From Paenibacillus camerounensis (GTDB lineage: Bacteria > Bacillota > Bacilli > Paenibacillales > Paenibacillaceae): a stretch of DNA of 42,729 bases. The notes beneath the pieces were generated by a model. That model was not told the origin of the DNA. It did no database searches and was given only the letters and a program-made list of their open reading frames with translations. The stretch covers positions 1 through 42,729 of the forward strand of contig NZ_CCDG010000096.1 in the NCBI RefSeq assembly GCF_000723885.1. The letters run 5' to 3'. Both the position numbers and the translations under genes were made by a program. This document shows positions 25,738 to 34,922 of the stretch, one piece after another; position 1 is the stretch's first letter, and each line of letters opens with the position of its first letter.

Positions 25738-27306
25738 TCAAAAAGGCTGCTGCTTCTGCCCCTCACTTCCGCGCATATATTCCGTCGGCGTCATGCCGGT
25801 ATATTTCTTGAACAGCTTGGAGAAATATTGGGCGTCCTCCGGATACCCCAGCATGACCGCAATATCATAAATCCTCAGCTCCCGCTCCTGCTCCATCAGC
25901 CTTTTGGCCGATTCCATCCGCAGCTGCAGCAGGTAACCGGAGAATTTACTGCCGGTTTTCCGGGTGAACATTTTGCCCAGATAATCGACATTTACATAGA
26001 GCAGCTCACTGCCGATCCACTTCAGCGATAAATCGGGATTGCCGAGATTATCCTGCACGATCCGCAGCACGGAGTCGATCAGATCATTCTGCCGTTTAGC
26101 TGTCCGGCCGGAATGGCGTGCAGCCAGCTCCAGCGCCGTTTCCTCCAGCAGCTGAAAGGCTTCGCGCAGGGAAGGCATATTATACAGCTGCGGAATTGCG
26201 GTGACATACTCATCCAGCCCTCCTTCACTCTGCCGGATCACCGCCAGAAACAGCTCCAGGCATAATTTCCGTGCAGCCGCTGCATCATGTACACCGTTTC
26301 CCAGCAGTCCCCCCGCTTCATTAAGCGTGTCCCTTATCTCCGCTGCATTACCGGCGCGGACAGCCAGCACCAGCCGTTCCGATACATTGGCTGCATCGAC
26401 TGGAAGCTCCTTTTCGGCATCCGGCACATCCTGCGGAGTCACAATAAAGCCCTCCTGAAAAGACAGTCCAAAGCTCAGGCAGCGTCTCACCGTATCGTAC
26501 ATGGAGCGGATGGCTGTGAAGCCCCCTTCATTGCTGACGGCTACAAAACATTCAAGCTTGTAATAAGCTTTATAAATCCGCTGAACCTGCTTGACCTTTG
26601 CCGAGAGCTGTCCGAAATCAACAGCCTTTACAAGCAGGAGCATCTGGTCCCGCACCACTGTCGTTAGATAGGCCCCCTCGTCCCTGAACACCTCTCCGGC
26701 AATATTCCTGAGCGCAAATTTATGAATATACTCCGTTTCCCCGTGGAAGCCAAACAGCACCAGCTTGAACAGCTGCTGCTCGATCATGAACAGATCCATG
26801 AAATAATCGCAGTCCTGCTTGTTGTACATGCCGGTGAGCACAATATCGCGCAGCAGCTGTTCTTTTACATGGGGCAGCACCTTTTTAAAATCATTCTGCA
26901 GCCGCTCCACAAATTCCGCATGCTCTGACCGGCGTTTCAGCTCGGCGGCCACGGTGTGGAGAACCTCAAGAATTTTCATCTCATTGCTCGGCTTCAGCAG
27001 ATAATGCTTCACTCCCTGGGCCATCGCTTCGCTTGTATAGTCATATTCGCCGTAACCTGACAACACAATATACTCCGTGTGCGGAGACTCTGCCCTGAGC
27101 TGCCGGATCAGGTCCAGTCCGTTCATCAGCGGCATGCGGATATCTGTAATGACGATGTCAGCCGGCTCCCGGCGGAACCGCTCCAGCGCCTCCGCTCCGT
27201 TATAGGCCGGCTCAAGCAGCCGGAACCCGTTCTTCTCCCAGGGAATCAGGCTCGAAATCCCCTGCACCACCAGCTCCTCATCATCAACGAGCAGTACTTT
27301 ATACAT
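25738..27306 (-). CDS. Response regulator, REC plus AraC-type DNA-binding domain (YesN type, long form)
   Basis: Response regulator of 522 residues. Receiver domain at the N-terminus with VDDEE (residues 7-11), phosphoacceptor Asp55 in VITDIRMP and LLKPS; a long middle region of about 280 residues; and a C-terminal AraC domain (YVNVDYLGKMFTRKTG; IYDIAVMLGYPEDAQYFSKLFKKYTG). The frame is open to 27531, but the first 75 codons run inside the kinase gene; the ATG at 27306 has AAAGGAGG and gives the canonical MYKVLLVDDEE. It overlaps the kinase stop by 8 bases, so the pair is translationally coupled. Likely activator of importer E. Confidence 0.94.
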   Translation of the reverse strand: MYKVLLVDDEELVVQGISSLIPWEKNGFRLLEPAYNGAEALERFRREPADIVITDIRMPLMNGLDLIRQLRAESPHTEYIVLSGYGEYDYTSEAMAQGVKHYLLKPSNEMKILEVLHTVAAELKRRSEHAEFVERLQNDFKKVLPHVKEQLLRDIVLTGMYNKQDCDYFMDLFMIEQQLFKLVLFGFHGETEYIHKFALRNIAGEVFRDEGAYLTTVVRDQMLLLVKAVDFGQLSAKVKQVQRIYKAYYKLECFVAVSNEGGFTAIRSMYDTVRRCLSFGLSFQEGFIVTPQDVPDAEKELPVDAANVSERLVLAVRAGNAAEIRDTLNEAGGLLGNGVHDAAAARKLCLELFLAVIRQSEGGLDEYVTAIPQLYNMPSLREAFQLLEETALELAARHSGRTAKRQNDLIDSVLRIVQDNLGNPDLSLKWIGSELLYVNVDYLGKMFTRKTGSKFSGYLLQLRMESAKRLMEQERELRIYDIAVMLGYPEDAQYFSKLFKKYTGMTPTEYMRGSEGQKQQPF

Positions 27307-29056
27307 CGCCGCTGCCTCCTTTAGGTATCGTAATCCGCACACAGGTTCCTTTGCCGGGCTCGCTCTCCATGCCAATGCCATATTCCCCGCCAAAAGCCAG
27401 CTGCAGCCGCTCATGGATATTCCGCAGGCCGATTCCTGTCCCTTTGGCCTCATAGTCCAGACTCCGCAGACGCTCCAGATAATCCGCGCCGATGCCGGGC
27501 CCGTCGTCACTGACGGCAAAGACCAAGTCACGGCCGTTATTAACGGCTTCAGAATGAATGGTAATATGGCACACCCCGGCTGTCTGGTCTACGGCATGGT
27601 ACACCGCATTTTCAACGACTGGCTGAAGTGCGAACTTCGGAATCAGACTGTCCATTGCCCCGCTGTCCACCTCCGTGCTGAAATCAATCCGCTTGCCGTA
27701 GCGCACCTTCTGGATATACATATAGCTGGTAATCAGCTCAAGCTCCTCCCGCACAGTCACCATGGTACGCTTGTTATCCATCGCCCCCCGGAGCAGCTGG
27801 CTGAGGGACTCCACCATGGTTGAGATGACCTCATCGCTGCGCATCCGGGCCATCCAGTTGATTGAATTCAGCGTATTGTAGAGAAAATGCGGATTGATCT
27901 GCGCCTGCAGCGCCCGGTACTCCGTATCCTTGATTACTATCTGCTTCTTATAATTGTCATCGATCAGTTGCTCGATATTTCGGATCATGCTGTTGAATCT
28001 TTTATGCAGATACCCGATCTCGTCCATTTGCGCGGCCGCACGGATGTCCAGCAGGGAAGCGCTGAAATCCCCCTTTTCGGCACTTCGCATCTGTCTGGCC
28101 AGCTGGTCAATCGGGCGGGTGAAGCCTTTGGCGAACAAGTAGCTGATGGTACAGGCAATGATAAGGAGGGCTCCGGCAATCAGCAGAATGGTGTTTCGCA
28201 GCACTTTTTTCTCCTGGAACACTTCGTCATAGGGAATTAAGCTGATATAGGTCCAACCCGTCGCCGGGGATTGCTTATAAGCAAGAAAATAAGACTTACC
28301 GTTTATATGCTGCAAAAGGGAGCCTGTGCTGCCGGTCAGCGGGATTGCCGCAGTGTCAAAGCGCTGAAGGCTCTCTGCCGCAGGACGGTACAGCATACGT
28401 GCCCCGGATAAAACAAACAGCTCCGTTGCTGTGCCCGCTTCCGGCCTGAAGTGGCGCTCAACGAGTCTCTGGTAATCAATCTGAAAGATCAGCGTGCCCA
28501 GCGGCTCCAGAATCGGCTCAAAAATCGAACGGACCTCCCGGGCCAGCGTCAGCCCCTCCTCCGTCTGCTGCGGTTCAATCCATACGCCTGACCCCTGCCG
28601 TTCATGTGCGGTCCGGACAATTCCGTCCACATCCTCCTCCTGATTCAAGACTCTATTTTGCCCGACCAGAAAGTCGTAGCCGCTCGTATTCAGGAACCGT
28701 ATGGAAGCGATGCTCTCTTCGGAGAACATATATTGTGCGATTTTATTCTTGAAATCCGTTGTCCGGACTGTGCGCTCGTAGTCGGAGATTCCCCCCTGTA
28801 TGCTTACCAGCTGCTCCTGGATTCTGGAATCCAGCGCCATGTTCATCGACAGCTCCTCAATATTGCTGATCTCATTCTCAATGCCGGAGACAGACAGGTT
28901 CATAGCGCGGGAGGCCTGCTCATACAGCATTTCATCATAGGTTTTAAAAGAAAGCGTCGTGACCGCCAGGAATCCGGCACAGACCAGCAGGATCAGCAGC
29001 AGCATAAAAAACACCAGCCGGTGGAAAATCTTCATCCGTTTGATTAGTCCTAGCAT
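27299..29056 (-). CDS. Sensor histidine kinase, YesM type
   Basis: Membrane sensor kinase of 585 residues. Helix 1 is near residues 12-34 (LVFFMLLLILLVCAGFLAV) and helix 2 near 284-305 (NTILLIAGALLIIACTISYL), enclosing an extracytoplasmic sensor region. A HAMP segment follows, then the His_kinase domain with His390 in QINPHFLYNTLNS, an N-box (VVENAVYHA, near 481) and G-box (DDGPGIG, near 515). The ATG at 29056 has an AAAGGAG site. It overlaps its response regulator by 8 bases. A cre-like site at 29082-29095 lies just upstream of the SD, suggesting catabolite repression of this sensory pair. Confidence 0.94.
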   Translation of the reverse strand: MLGLIKRMKIFHRLVFFMLLLILLVCAGFLAVTTLSFKTYDEMLYEQASRAMNLSVSGIENEISNIEELSMNMALDSRIQEQLVSIQGGISDYERTVRTTDFKNKIAQYMFSEESIASIRFLNTSGYDFLVGQNRVLNQEEDVDGIVRTAHERQGSGVWIEPQQTEEGLTLAREVRSIFEPILEPLGTLIFQIDYQRLVERHFRPEAGTATELFVLSGARMLYRPAAESLQRFDTAAIPLTGSTGSLLQHINGKSYFLAYKQSPATGWTYISLIPYDEVFQEKKVLRNTILLIAGALLIIACTISYLFAKGFTRPIDQLARQMRSAEKGDFSASLLDIRAAAQMDEIGYLHKRFNSMIRNIEQLIDDNYKKQIVIKDTEYRALQAQINPHFLYNTLNSINWMARMRSDEVISTMVESLSQLLRGAMDNKRTMVTVREELELITSYMYIQKVRYGKRIDFSTEVDSGAMDSLIPKFALQPVVENAVYHAVDQTAGVCHITIHSEAVNNGRDLVFAVSDDGPGIGADYLERLRSLDYEAKGTGIGLRNIHERLQLAFGGEYGIGMESEPGKGTCVRITIPKGGSGDV

Positions 29057-29081
29057 AGGTAGCTCCTTTACGTCTGGAGTT

Positions 29082-29095
29082 GGTTAGCGCTTACA
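29082..29095. promoter_or_regulatory. Cre-like site (CcpA target) upstream of kinase gene
   Basis: GGTTAGCGCTTACA matches 13 of 14 positions of the Bacillus cre consensus TGWNANCGNTNWCA. It lies 26 bases upstream of the kinase start, where CcpA binding would block transcription. A near-identical sequence is found before the GH43 gene at 40823. Confidence 0.5.
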
Positions 29096-29315
29096 TAAAA
29101 GCAGGTCAGCCTGCCCTGAATTGATTATTAAGTATGTGAAGTGCTCTGTACTTTGTCAAGCATTAAGGGGGGGTTGAAGGCGGGATTGGCCGGGTCACGT
29201 GCTAGCTGCTCACGGCTCCCCGCTCCCCGCTCTTCCCTGCCATCTGCTCTTTTACTATCCAAAATTCCAAAGCTCTCTGCCCTTTCCGGTCTGATTATTT
29301 TTTTGAAAAAACACT

Positions 29316-29343
29316 TAACAATTTACTGAAGCGGTGTCGATAT
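29316..29343 (+). promoter_or_regulatory. Sigma-D-like promoter candidate of SLH protein 1
   Basis: TAAC (29316-29319), 16 bases, GTCGATAT (29336-29343); 7 of 8 in the minus-10 element of the sigma-D consensus. It ends 49 bases before the ATG, almost the same distance as the candidate ahead of the chemoreceptor gene. Confidence 0.5.
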
Positions 29344-29392
29344 ATTACTACATCCATACAATTAAAATTTGAAGTAGATTGGGGCAAACAGC

Positions 29393-32300
29393 ATGAGATT
29401 AAATAACAACAAATGGCTTCCGGGGCTTCTTGCAGTGCTCCTGGCAGTAATGAGCCTGGGTCTGCCTGCACGCCTCAGCACCTCCGCCTTCGCAGGGCCG
29501 GGAATGCCGGTGTACACCGATTATGCCCTGCCGGCCAGTGACAGCGCGCAGCTGCGGGCTGAAGTACTGCAGTATGATACTACTAACCCTATTATTCAAA
29601 AAGGGTTTGAGCTCTGGCCGGCAGCTGACGGTCCTACTCCGCCGGCCAATGTGCAGACAATCAACACAGGCGCGGGGCTGGAATCGCAGTATTTCGGCTA
29701 TGCAACAGGGCTTACCGAGAGCAGCGATTACTATTTCCGGGCTTTCATCCAGACTCAGGACACTGTAATCAGCTACGGAGAGCCTAATTCGTTCACGACA
29801 GTCTCTGCCGAATCAATGAACGGAGAACAGTGGATTACTAACTACGTTCCGTTCGAAGATCTGGAATATGAGAACGGGACGCCGGCTGCCGGCGTACAGT
29901 GGCCTTCTGAGATTGAGGCGATTCTCTCCGACGGCACATACAAGAAATTCCCCATAGCCTGGGATAACCAGAGCGATTATGAATATATGATGGAGGACGG
30001 CGGCAAGTTTTCTTTTCAGGGAACCATACAGCTTCCGGCCGGCAGCAAGGATGTGCTTCATCCGAATCTGATGGGTCAGATCTTTATTTCCCAGACCATC
30101 AAAGTGCTGGGCTCTAAGATTGTTGATGTCGCCCCCTTATCTTCCGTTACCGTACCTGTAGGCACAACGCTCCAGCAAATAATGCAAAAGCTGCCTGCGA
30201 GAGCAGAAGTTACACTGAAAAACGGCAAACATGAAACCCCCTCCCCGCAGTGGGATAGCGGTGCACCGGCCTTCGTACCGGATACTGCCGGAACCTATGT
30301 TTTTACCGGCCTGATCGGCCCGGGAGATCCGCCGCTGCGCAATGACGACAACCTGACGGCTTCAGTTACCGTTAATGTTGTTCCTTACCTGTGGCAGCTG
30401 GTCGGACCGGCCGGCTTCACCGGGGATGAAGCAGACTCTGTATCGTTTGCTTTTGATCAGAGCGGTAATCCGTATGTGGCTTTTAAAGATAAAGCAAATG
30501 GCGGCAAGGTTAGTGTTATGGTCTATTATCAGTCACAGTGGAAATATATTAACGGGGCAGGACATTCGGCGGGAACGGCAGATTCGGTGTCGCTGGCCTA
30601 TGATTCAGCTTCAGACTCCCTTTATCTTGCCTATGCAGACGGTAGTGCAGCTAACGCGGTCACGGTAGAAGTACTGGATTTACAGACGGCTACCTGGTCA
30701 ACCGTCGGCACGGCCGGCTTCTCTCCGGGAGCTGCGTCCAATATCTCACTTGCGGTCGACAGCTGGGGAAGCAAGCCTTATGTGGCTTTTACTGATGAAG
30801 CTAACGGGGGTAAGGTCTCAGCAATGACCTTTAACGGGACAGCATGGGAGCTGCTCGGATCGGCAGGCTTTTCTGCTGATGCCGTTCAGCAGGTAAATCT
30901 GACCGTCAGTTACGGCAGCCTGCTGCTCACCGCCGAAGCTGCGGCGGCTCCTCACGCCGTTTCAACATGGGAATGGGGCTATTATACTCCTTCCTGGAGT
31001 CTGCAAAACTCCAGTATTACAGCTTCTGAATATTCCGTTCATGTCGACGGCAACGGTCAAAAAGCACTTGTCTATCAGGATGGACAAGGCGTGCAGTACA
31101 GCTCTTACTATTATGGCTCCTGGAATTCCGGTTCAGCACAGCCTGTAACGGATGCGCAGGTACAGGCTCTTGACCTGACTATGGTTCCGGCAGGCAAATA
31201 TAGTTATGCCCCTTATGTCGCGTACGCCGACAGCATGGACAGCGGTAAAGTAACTGTCAAGACGCTGGATACAAGCACTGACAGCTGGATAACGATCGGC
31301 CTGCCTGCTTTTACAGCCGGATCGGCAGAGGAATTGAAGCTCCGTGTCTATGACGGTACGCCCTATGTCGCCATAAAAGACGGCGCACAGAGCGGCAGGC
31401 TGACTGTCCTGAAATATGGCCCAATCGGCAAGCTATCCGTTGAGACGCTGCCGGCTGCACAGATTACTGAGACATCCGCCTCTGTCAGCGCAAGCCTGCA
31501 TAATGCGGCGGCTGCCAGCATCACGGAACGCGGAATCGTCTACTCGACTGCCGCAGCTCCGGCGGTAGGCAGCGGTACAACAGCAGCCTCATCCGGCAAC
31601 GCCGGCGAGTACCAGCTGCAGCTGTCCGGTCTTCAGCCGGCAACCCTGTACTACGCGCGGGGTTACATTGTAACTTCGAACGGGATTGTATACGGAAATG
31701 AAATTACCTTTACAACACTGGAGTCAGGTACGGTAATTCCGCCTGTTGACCAGGCTGAGCCCGGAGAGTCTGCCGGACCTTCACCAACGCCTACTCCCGA
31801 TCCTGGTCCTGTGAGCACTCCGGCTCCTTCCAGCCAGACAGGCACCGGAGCTGTAAGCGGAAGCAGTTCACCGGTCTTAACAGTAACCGTCAAGGACCCG
31901 GACGATCAGTCGGTCAAGCCGGCTAACACCTCAATCACACAGCTCATTGGAGACAAGCTGGATATGACAGCAACACTGTTCACGGCTGACGGCAAGCTGC
32001 TGAACCTTCCTGCCTTTACTGTGAAAGCGGGAACGGGCTTCCAGCTTCCAAATATCCCGGCAGGCACTTACAGAATGCTGCTTAATGTCATTGCCCCAAC
32101 CGGTGAAAAGCTGGCGGGAACGCTGGCTAAATTGACTGTATCTGCAGACGGCAGTGCGTCGATTGAATCGGAGCTGATTGACCCGTACGGGATCATTACA
32201 GATTCGGTAACAGGCAAAACGGTTGATGATGTGAAGGTCACGCTGCACTGGATGGATACGGCACTTAATAAATCAAAGGGCCGGACAGCAGATGCGCTGG

Positions 32301-33181
32301 TTGAACTGCCGGAGCTGCCGGATTTTGCGCCTAACCAGAACAAAGATCCCCAGTTCAGCAAGGACGGGGGGCAATACGGCTGGATGGTTTATCCGGACGG
32401 AGACTATTATATTCTGGCTGAAAAAGCAGGCTACGAGACCTTCGACAGCCGCAAAGAGAGTCACGAGGCCGCATTTGGGGATGACAGCTATATCAGAAAC
32501 GGAACGATTCACGTGGGACAGTCCATCGTAGAGTACAGCTTCGAGATTGATCCCAAGCTAAAATCAACCGGCAAGCATACTCCATACATGGTCGGTTACC
32601 CGAGCGGGCTGTTCCTGCCGCAGAACAGTATAACAAGAGCTGAGCTCGCCGCCATTCTGAGCCGTACGATTACAGCCGGTGCTTCTGCGCCGGGACATGC
32701 TGCATTTAAAGATGTATCTGCATCGCATTGGAGTGCTTCCGCTATACAGACAGCTGCTGCAAACGGCTGGATGAAGGGTTACTCTGACGGCAGCTTCAAG
32801 CCTGAAGGCAAGGTTAGCCGCGCCGAATTAGCCGCTGTACTGGCCCGTGTAACAAGCCCTGTGCTTGCAGTAACTGCTAATTCATCCTTTGGAGATGTAC
32901 AGGGACATTGGGCTGAAGCCTCCATCCGGGCTGTTACGGCAAAAGGCTTATTCAAAGGCTATGAGGACGGCTCCTTCAAGCCGGATCAGGCAATTACCCG
33001 GGCCGAAACGGTGCATATTTTCAATCAGCTGCTGGAGCGGCAGACTGAGAATATGAACCTGATTCCAGTCTGGCCGGATGTGCCTAAAGAGCTGTGGAGC
33101 TTTGTTGATATTATGGAAGCCTCCACGGCACACTCCTACAATTTGTATGAGACAGGCAGCGAGGTCTGGAGCGGACAATAA
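29393..33181 (+). CDS. Large SLH-anchored surface protein with propeller-like repeats (SLH protein 1)
   Basis: Secreted wall-anchored protein of 1262 residues, function unknown. A signal peptide covers about 1-34. Then come an FN3-like region (about 38-140), two Ig-like regions (141-240 and 240-325), seven repeats of roughly 49 residues (about 331-675; PYVAFKDKANGGKVSVM and similar) that look like a seven-bladed beta-propeller, an FN3-like domain (680-775), a Pro/Thr-rich linker (about 790-815), a carboxypeptidase-regulatory-like region (830-1060), and three SLH motifs (1064-1093 partial, 1104-1153, 1166-1215) that bind pyruvylated wall polymer. No catalytic motif seen. The ATG at 29393 has only a GGGG site. 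A sigma-D-like promoter candidate precedes it. Confidence 0.88.
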   Translation: MRLNNNKWLPGLLAVLLAVMSLGLPARLSTSAFAGPGMPVYTDYALPASDSAQLRAEVLQYDTTNPIIQKGFELWPAADGPTPPANVQTINTGAGLESQYFGYATGLTESSDYYFRAFIQTQDTVISYGEPNSFTTVSAESMNGEQWITNYVPFEDLEYENGTPAAGVQWPSEIEAILSDGTYKKFPIAWDNQSDYEYMMEDGGKFSFQGTIQLPAGSKDVLHPNLMGQIFISQTIKVLGSKIVDVAPLSSVTVPVGTTLQQIMQKLPARAEVTLKNGKHETPSPQWDSGAPAFVPDTAGTYVFTGLIGPGDPPLRNDDNLTASVTVNVVPYLWQLVGPAGFTGDEADSVSFAFDQSGNPYVAFKDKANGGKVSVMVYYQSQWKYINGAGHSAGTADSVSLAYDSASDSLYLAYADGSAANAVTVEVLDLQTATWSTVGTAGFSPGAASNISLAVDSWGSKPYVAFTDEANGGKVSAMTFNGTAWELLGSAGFSADAVQQVNLTVSYGSLLLTAEAAAAPHAVSTWEWGYYTPSWSLQNSSITASEYSVHVDGNGQKALVYQDGQGVQYSSYYYGSWNSGSAQPVTDAQVQALDLTMVPAGKYSYAPYVAYADSMDSGKVTVKTLDTSTDSWITIGLPAFTAGSAEELKLRVYDGTPYVAIKDGAQSGRLTVLKYGPIGKLSVETLPAAQITETSASVSASLHNAAAASITERGIVYSTAAAPAVGSGTTAASSGNAGEYQLQLSGLQPATLYYARGYIVTSNGIVYGNEITFTTLESGTVIPPVDQAEPGESAGPSPTPTPDPGPVSTPAPSSQTGTGAVSGSSSPVLTVTVKDPDDQSVKPANTSITQLIGDKLDMTATLFTADGKLLNLPAFTVKAGTGFQLPNIPAGTYRMLLNVIAPTGEKLAGTLAKLTVSADGSASIESELIDPYGIITDSVTGKTVDDVKVTLHWMDTALNKSKGRTADALVELPELPDFAPNQNKDPQFSKDGGQYGWMVYPDGDYYILAEKAGYETFDSRKESHEAAFGDDSYIRNGTIHVGQSIVEYSFEIDPKLKSTGKHTPYMVGYPSGLFLPQNSITRAELAAILSRTITAGASAPGHAAFKDVSASHWSASAIQTAAANGWMKGYSDGSFKPEGKVSRAELAAVLARVTSPVLAVTANSSFGDVQGHWAEASIRAVTAKGLFKGYEDGSFKPDQAITRAETVHIFNQLLERQTENMNLIPVWPDVPKELWSFVDIMEASTAHSYNLYETGSEVWSGQ

Positions 33182-33251
33182 GGGTATAACAAATCAACGT
33201 CACACCTCATGAATACCGGGAGATAGTTATTAGATCGTATTTCCCGCATCC

Positions 33252-33280
33252 AAAAAGCCCCCGGGACATGTCCCGGGGGC
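33252..33280 (-). terminator. Terminator of NSS symporter gene
   Basis: GCCCCCGGGACA (33257-33268) and TGTCCCGGGGGC (33269-33280) form a perfect 24-bp palindrome. Read on the minus strand it is followed by TTTTTG, making a strong terminator for the symporter; on the plus strand there is no T-run, though it may still slow transcription from SLH protein 1. Confidence 0.85.
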
Positions 33281-33299
33281 AAGTGTGCGTACATTCAGC

Positions 33300-34652
33300 T
33301 TAGAATTTGATGATCCCCGACGTGTGCAGCAGTACCAGGAAGACCAGCACCGGCGCAACATAACGCAGGGTGAACAGCCAGATGCGGAACCAGCGGGCAT
33401 TAAGTCCGGCGGCATCCGCCGCGCCTTTCCAGAAGTATCCGGCAAAGAGGGTAATCAGCAGGCCGCCAAGCGGCAGCATGATGTTGGAGGTAATAAAGTC
33501 CATCCAGTCAAACAGCGCTTTGCCCCCGAACGCAAGCTCAGGGAACATCCCCAGCGACATGGCTGACGGAACACCAAACAGGAAGCAGACCAGCGACAGA
33601 ATCCAGACCGCACGCTGGCGGCTCCAGCTGAAACGTTCCATAGCGTAGGATACAGGAACCTCAAGCAGCGATACTGCCGAAGTCAGAGCCGCAATTGCCA
33701 GCAGAATGAAGAACAACCCGCCGAAGAAGGCGCCGAAAGGCATCGCAGAGAACGCCGCAGGCAGCGCAACAAAGATCAGCGAAGGCCCCTGGTCGGGAGC
33801 AATGCCAAACGAGAATGTTGTCGGGAAAATAATCAGGCCGGCAATGAACGCATAGAGCAAATCACCTGCGCCGATGGCCAGTGTGGCACTTCCGAGTGAC
33901 TGGTTTTTGTCCACATAAGAGCCGTAAGTCAGCAGAATCCCCATCCCGAGCGACAAGGAGAAGAAGGCATGTCCAAGAGCTACCAGCGCAGATTCCGCTG
34001 TCAGCACGGAGAAGTCCGGTTTAAGGAAGAAGGCAACGCCTGCAGAAGAGCCCGGCAGTGTAACGGCACGGATCATGAGGACAATCAGCAGCACGACAAG
34101 GCCCGGAATCAGGACTTTGTTAAATTTCTCAATTCCCCCCGATACGCCAAGAATAACGACAGCCGCTGTGATCAGCATCGCAATACCCTGCCACACAATA
34201 GGCATATACCCGGAGACGAAGGAACCGAACTCCCCGGCATAATCTGTAGTGCTGAACAGCTGCCCGTTGAAGGAGATGACCGCATACTGCAAAGTCCAGC
34301 CAGCAACAATGACATAGAAGGAAAGTATCAGAAACGGTGCGATTACCTGTAGAATCCCGGCAGCCTTCCAGCCTTTACCGCCGCCTGCGCGGATGAATGA
34401 GGTTGCGGCGCTTCCGCGTCCGCTGCGTCCGATAGCCAGCTCAGCCAGCAATACCGGCAAACCGATTAGTACCAGACAGACAATAAAGAGCAGGAAGAAG
34501 GCTGCGCCTCCGTTTTCCCCCGTAATATAAGGGAACTTCCACATATTCCCGAGTCCCACCGAGCTGCCTATGGCTGCAAAAATGAAGCCGCTGTTTGAGA
34601 AACGTTCTTTTTTCTCCGTCAGCAGGCTTTGTTGACCTTTTTGTTGATTCAT
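33300..34652 (-). CDS. Sodium-dependent transporter, neurotransmitter:sodium symporter (NSS) family
   Basis: Polytopic membrane symporter of 450 residues, probably importing an amino acid with Na+. The NSS signature of helix 1 is clear at residues 26-42 (AAIGSSVGLGNMWKFPY), followed by GENGGAAFFLLF and about ten further hydrophobic helices; the length suits bacterial NSS members with 11-12 helices, such as MhsT and LeuT. The ATG at 34652 has a TGGGG-type site. It stands alone between two convergent or divergent SLH protein genes, with its own terminator. The specific amino acid is not predictable by eye. Confidence 0.93.
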   Translation of the reverse strand: MNQQKGQQSLLTEKKERFSNSGFIFAAIGSSVGLGNMWKFPYITGENGGAAFFLLFIVCLVLIGLPVLLAELAIGRSGRGSAATSFIRAGGGKGWKAAGILQVIAPFLILSFYVIVAGWTLQYAVISFNGQLFSTTDYAGEFGSFVSGYMPIVWQGIAMLITAAVVILGVSGGIEKFNKVLIPGLVVLLIVLMIRAVTLPGSSAGVAFFLKPDFSVLTAESALVALGHAFFSLSLGMGILLTYGSYVDKNQSLGSATLAIGAGDLLYAFIAGLIIFPTTFSFGIAPDQGPSLIFVALPAAFSAMPFGAFFGGLFFILLAIAALTSAVSLLEVPVSYAMERFSWSRQRAVWILSLVCFLFGVPSAMSLGMFPELAFGGKALFDWMDFITSNIMLPLGGLLITLFAGYFWKGAADAAGLNARWFRIWLFTLRYVAPVLVFLVLLHTSGIIKF

Positions 34653-34790
34653 GTACTGACCCCATTTTTTTATTTTTTAGACCCTATTATAGCTTATATA
34701 ACGCGTATATGTTAGCTATTTTTTTAATTCATTGCCGCGCTAAAATCTGGCAGAGCAACTTAATCGCGTTAATACTTTAATTTTTTTTTA

Positions 34791-34818
34791 TAACATTTTT
34801 AGGTACAAAGGCCGATAA
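34791..34818 (+). promoter_or_regulatory. Sigma-D-like promoter candidate of SLH protein 2
   Basis: TAAC (34791-34794), 16 bases, GCCGATAA (34811-34818); 7 of 8 in the minus-10 element and the same minus-35 and spacing as the candidate before SLH protein 1. It ends 104 bases before the ATG, implying a leader of about 95 bases. Confidence 0.45.
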
Positions 34819-34849
34819 ATGCTTTATATCTTTAATACATACCATCGCT

Positions 34850-34857
34850 AAAGGAGG
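34850..34857 (+). promoter_or_regulatory. Isolated perfect Shine-Dalgarno sequence, STAB-SD-like
   Basis: AAAGGAGG with no ATG, GTG or TTG within reach, 65 bases upstream of the SLH protein 2 start and about 25 bases after the predicted transcription start. A leader SD of this kind stabilises cry3A mRNA in Bacillus thuringiensis (STAB-SD) by binding ribosomal subunits; a similar role here is inferred. Confidence 0.4.
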
Positions 34858-34922
34858 CAGGCGTACCCAGCAGAGCGAAAAACGCTTCCAAGTCATTCAA
34901 AAAAAAACCAACATCAAGGGAG

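Larger units (their letters stand above)
29057..29392. other. 336-base divergent gap between kinase and first SLH protein
   Basis: It holds the kinase SD, a cre-like site (29082-29095), a GC-rich stretch without recognisable signal (29160-29290), a sigma-D-like promoter candidate (29316-29343) and the weak GGGG SD of the SLH protein. No gene or RNA structure was recognised in the middle part. Confidence 0.6.
34653..34922. other. AT-rich divergent gap between symporter and SLH protein 2
   Basis: 270 bases with long A/T runs. It holds a sigma-D-like promoter candidate (34791-34818), an isolated perfect SD (34850-34857) and the AAGGGAG directly before the ATG of SLH protein 2. The symporter promoter must lie near 34680-34720 (minus strand), but no box pair was convincing. 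Confidence 0.55.

Noticed and set aside
27307..27531. 75-residue N-terminal extension of the long response regulator
   Set aside because: It lies within the kinase gene in another frame; the ATG at 27306 has a perfect SD and starts the canonical receiver domain.
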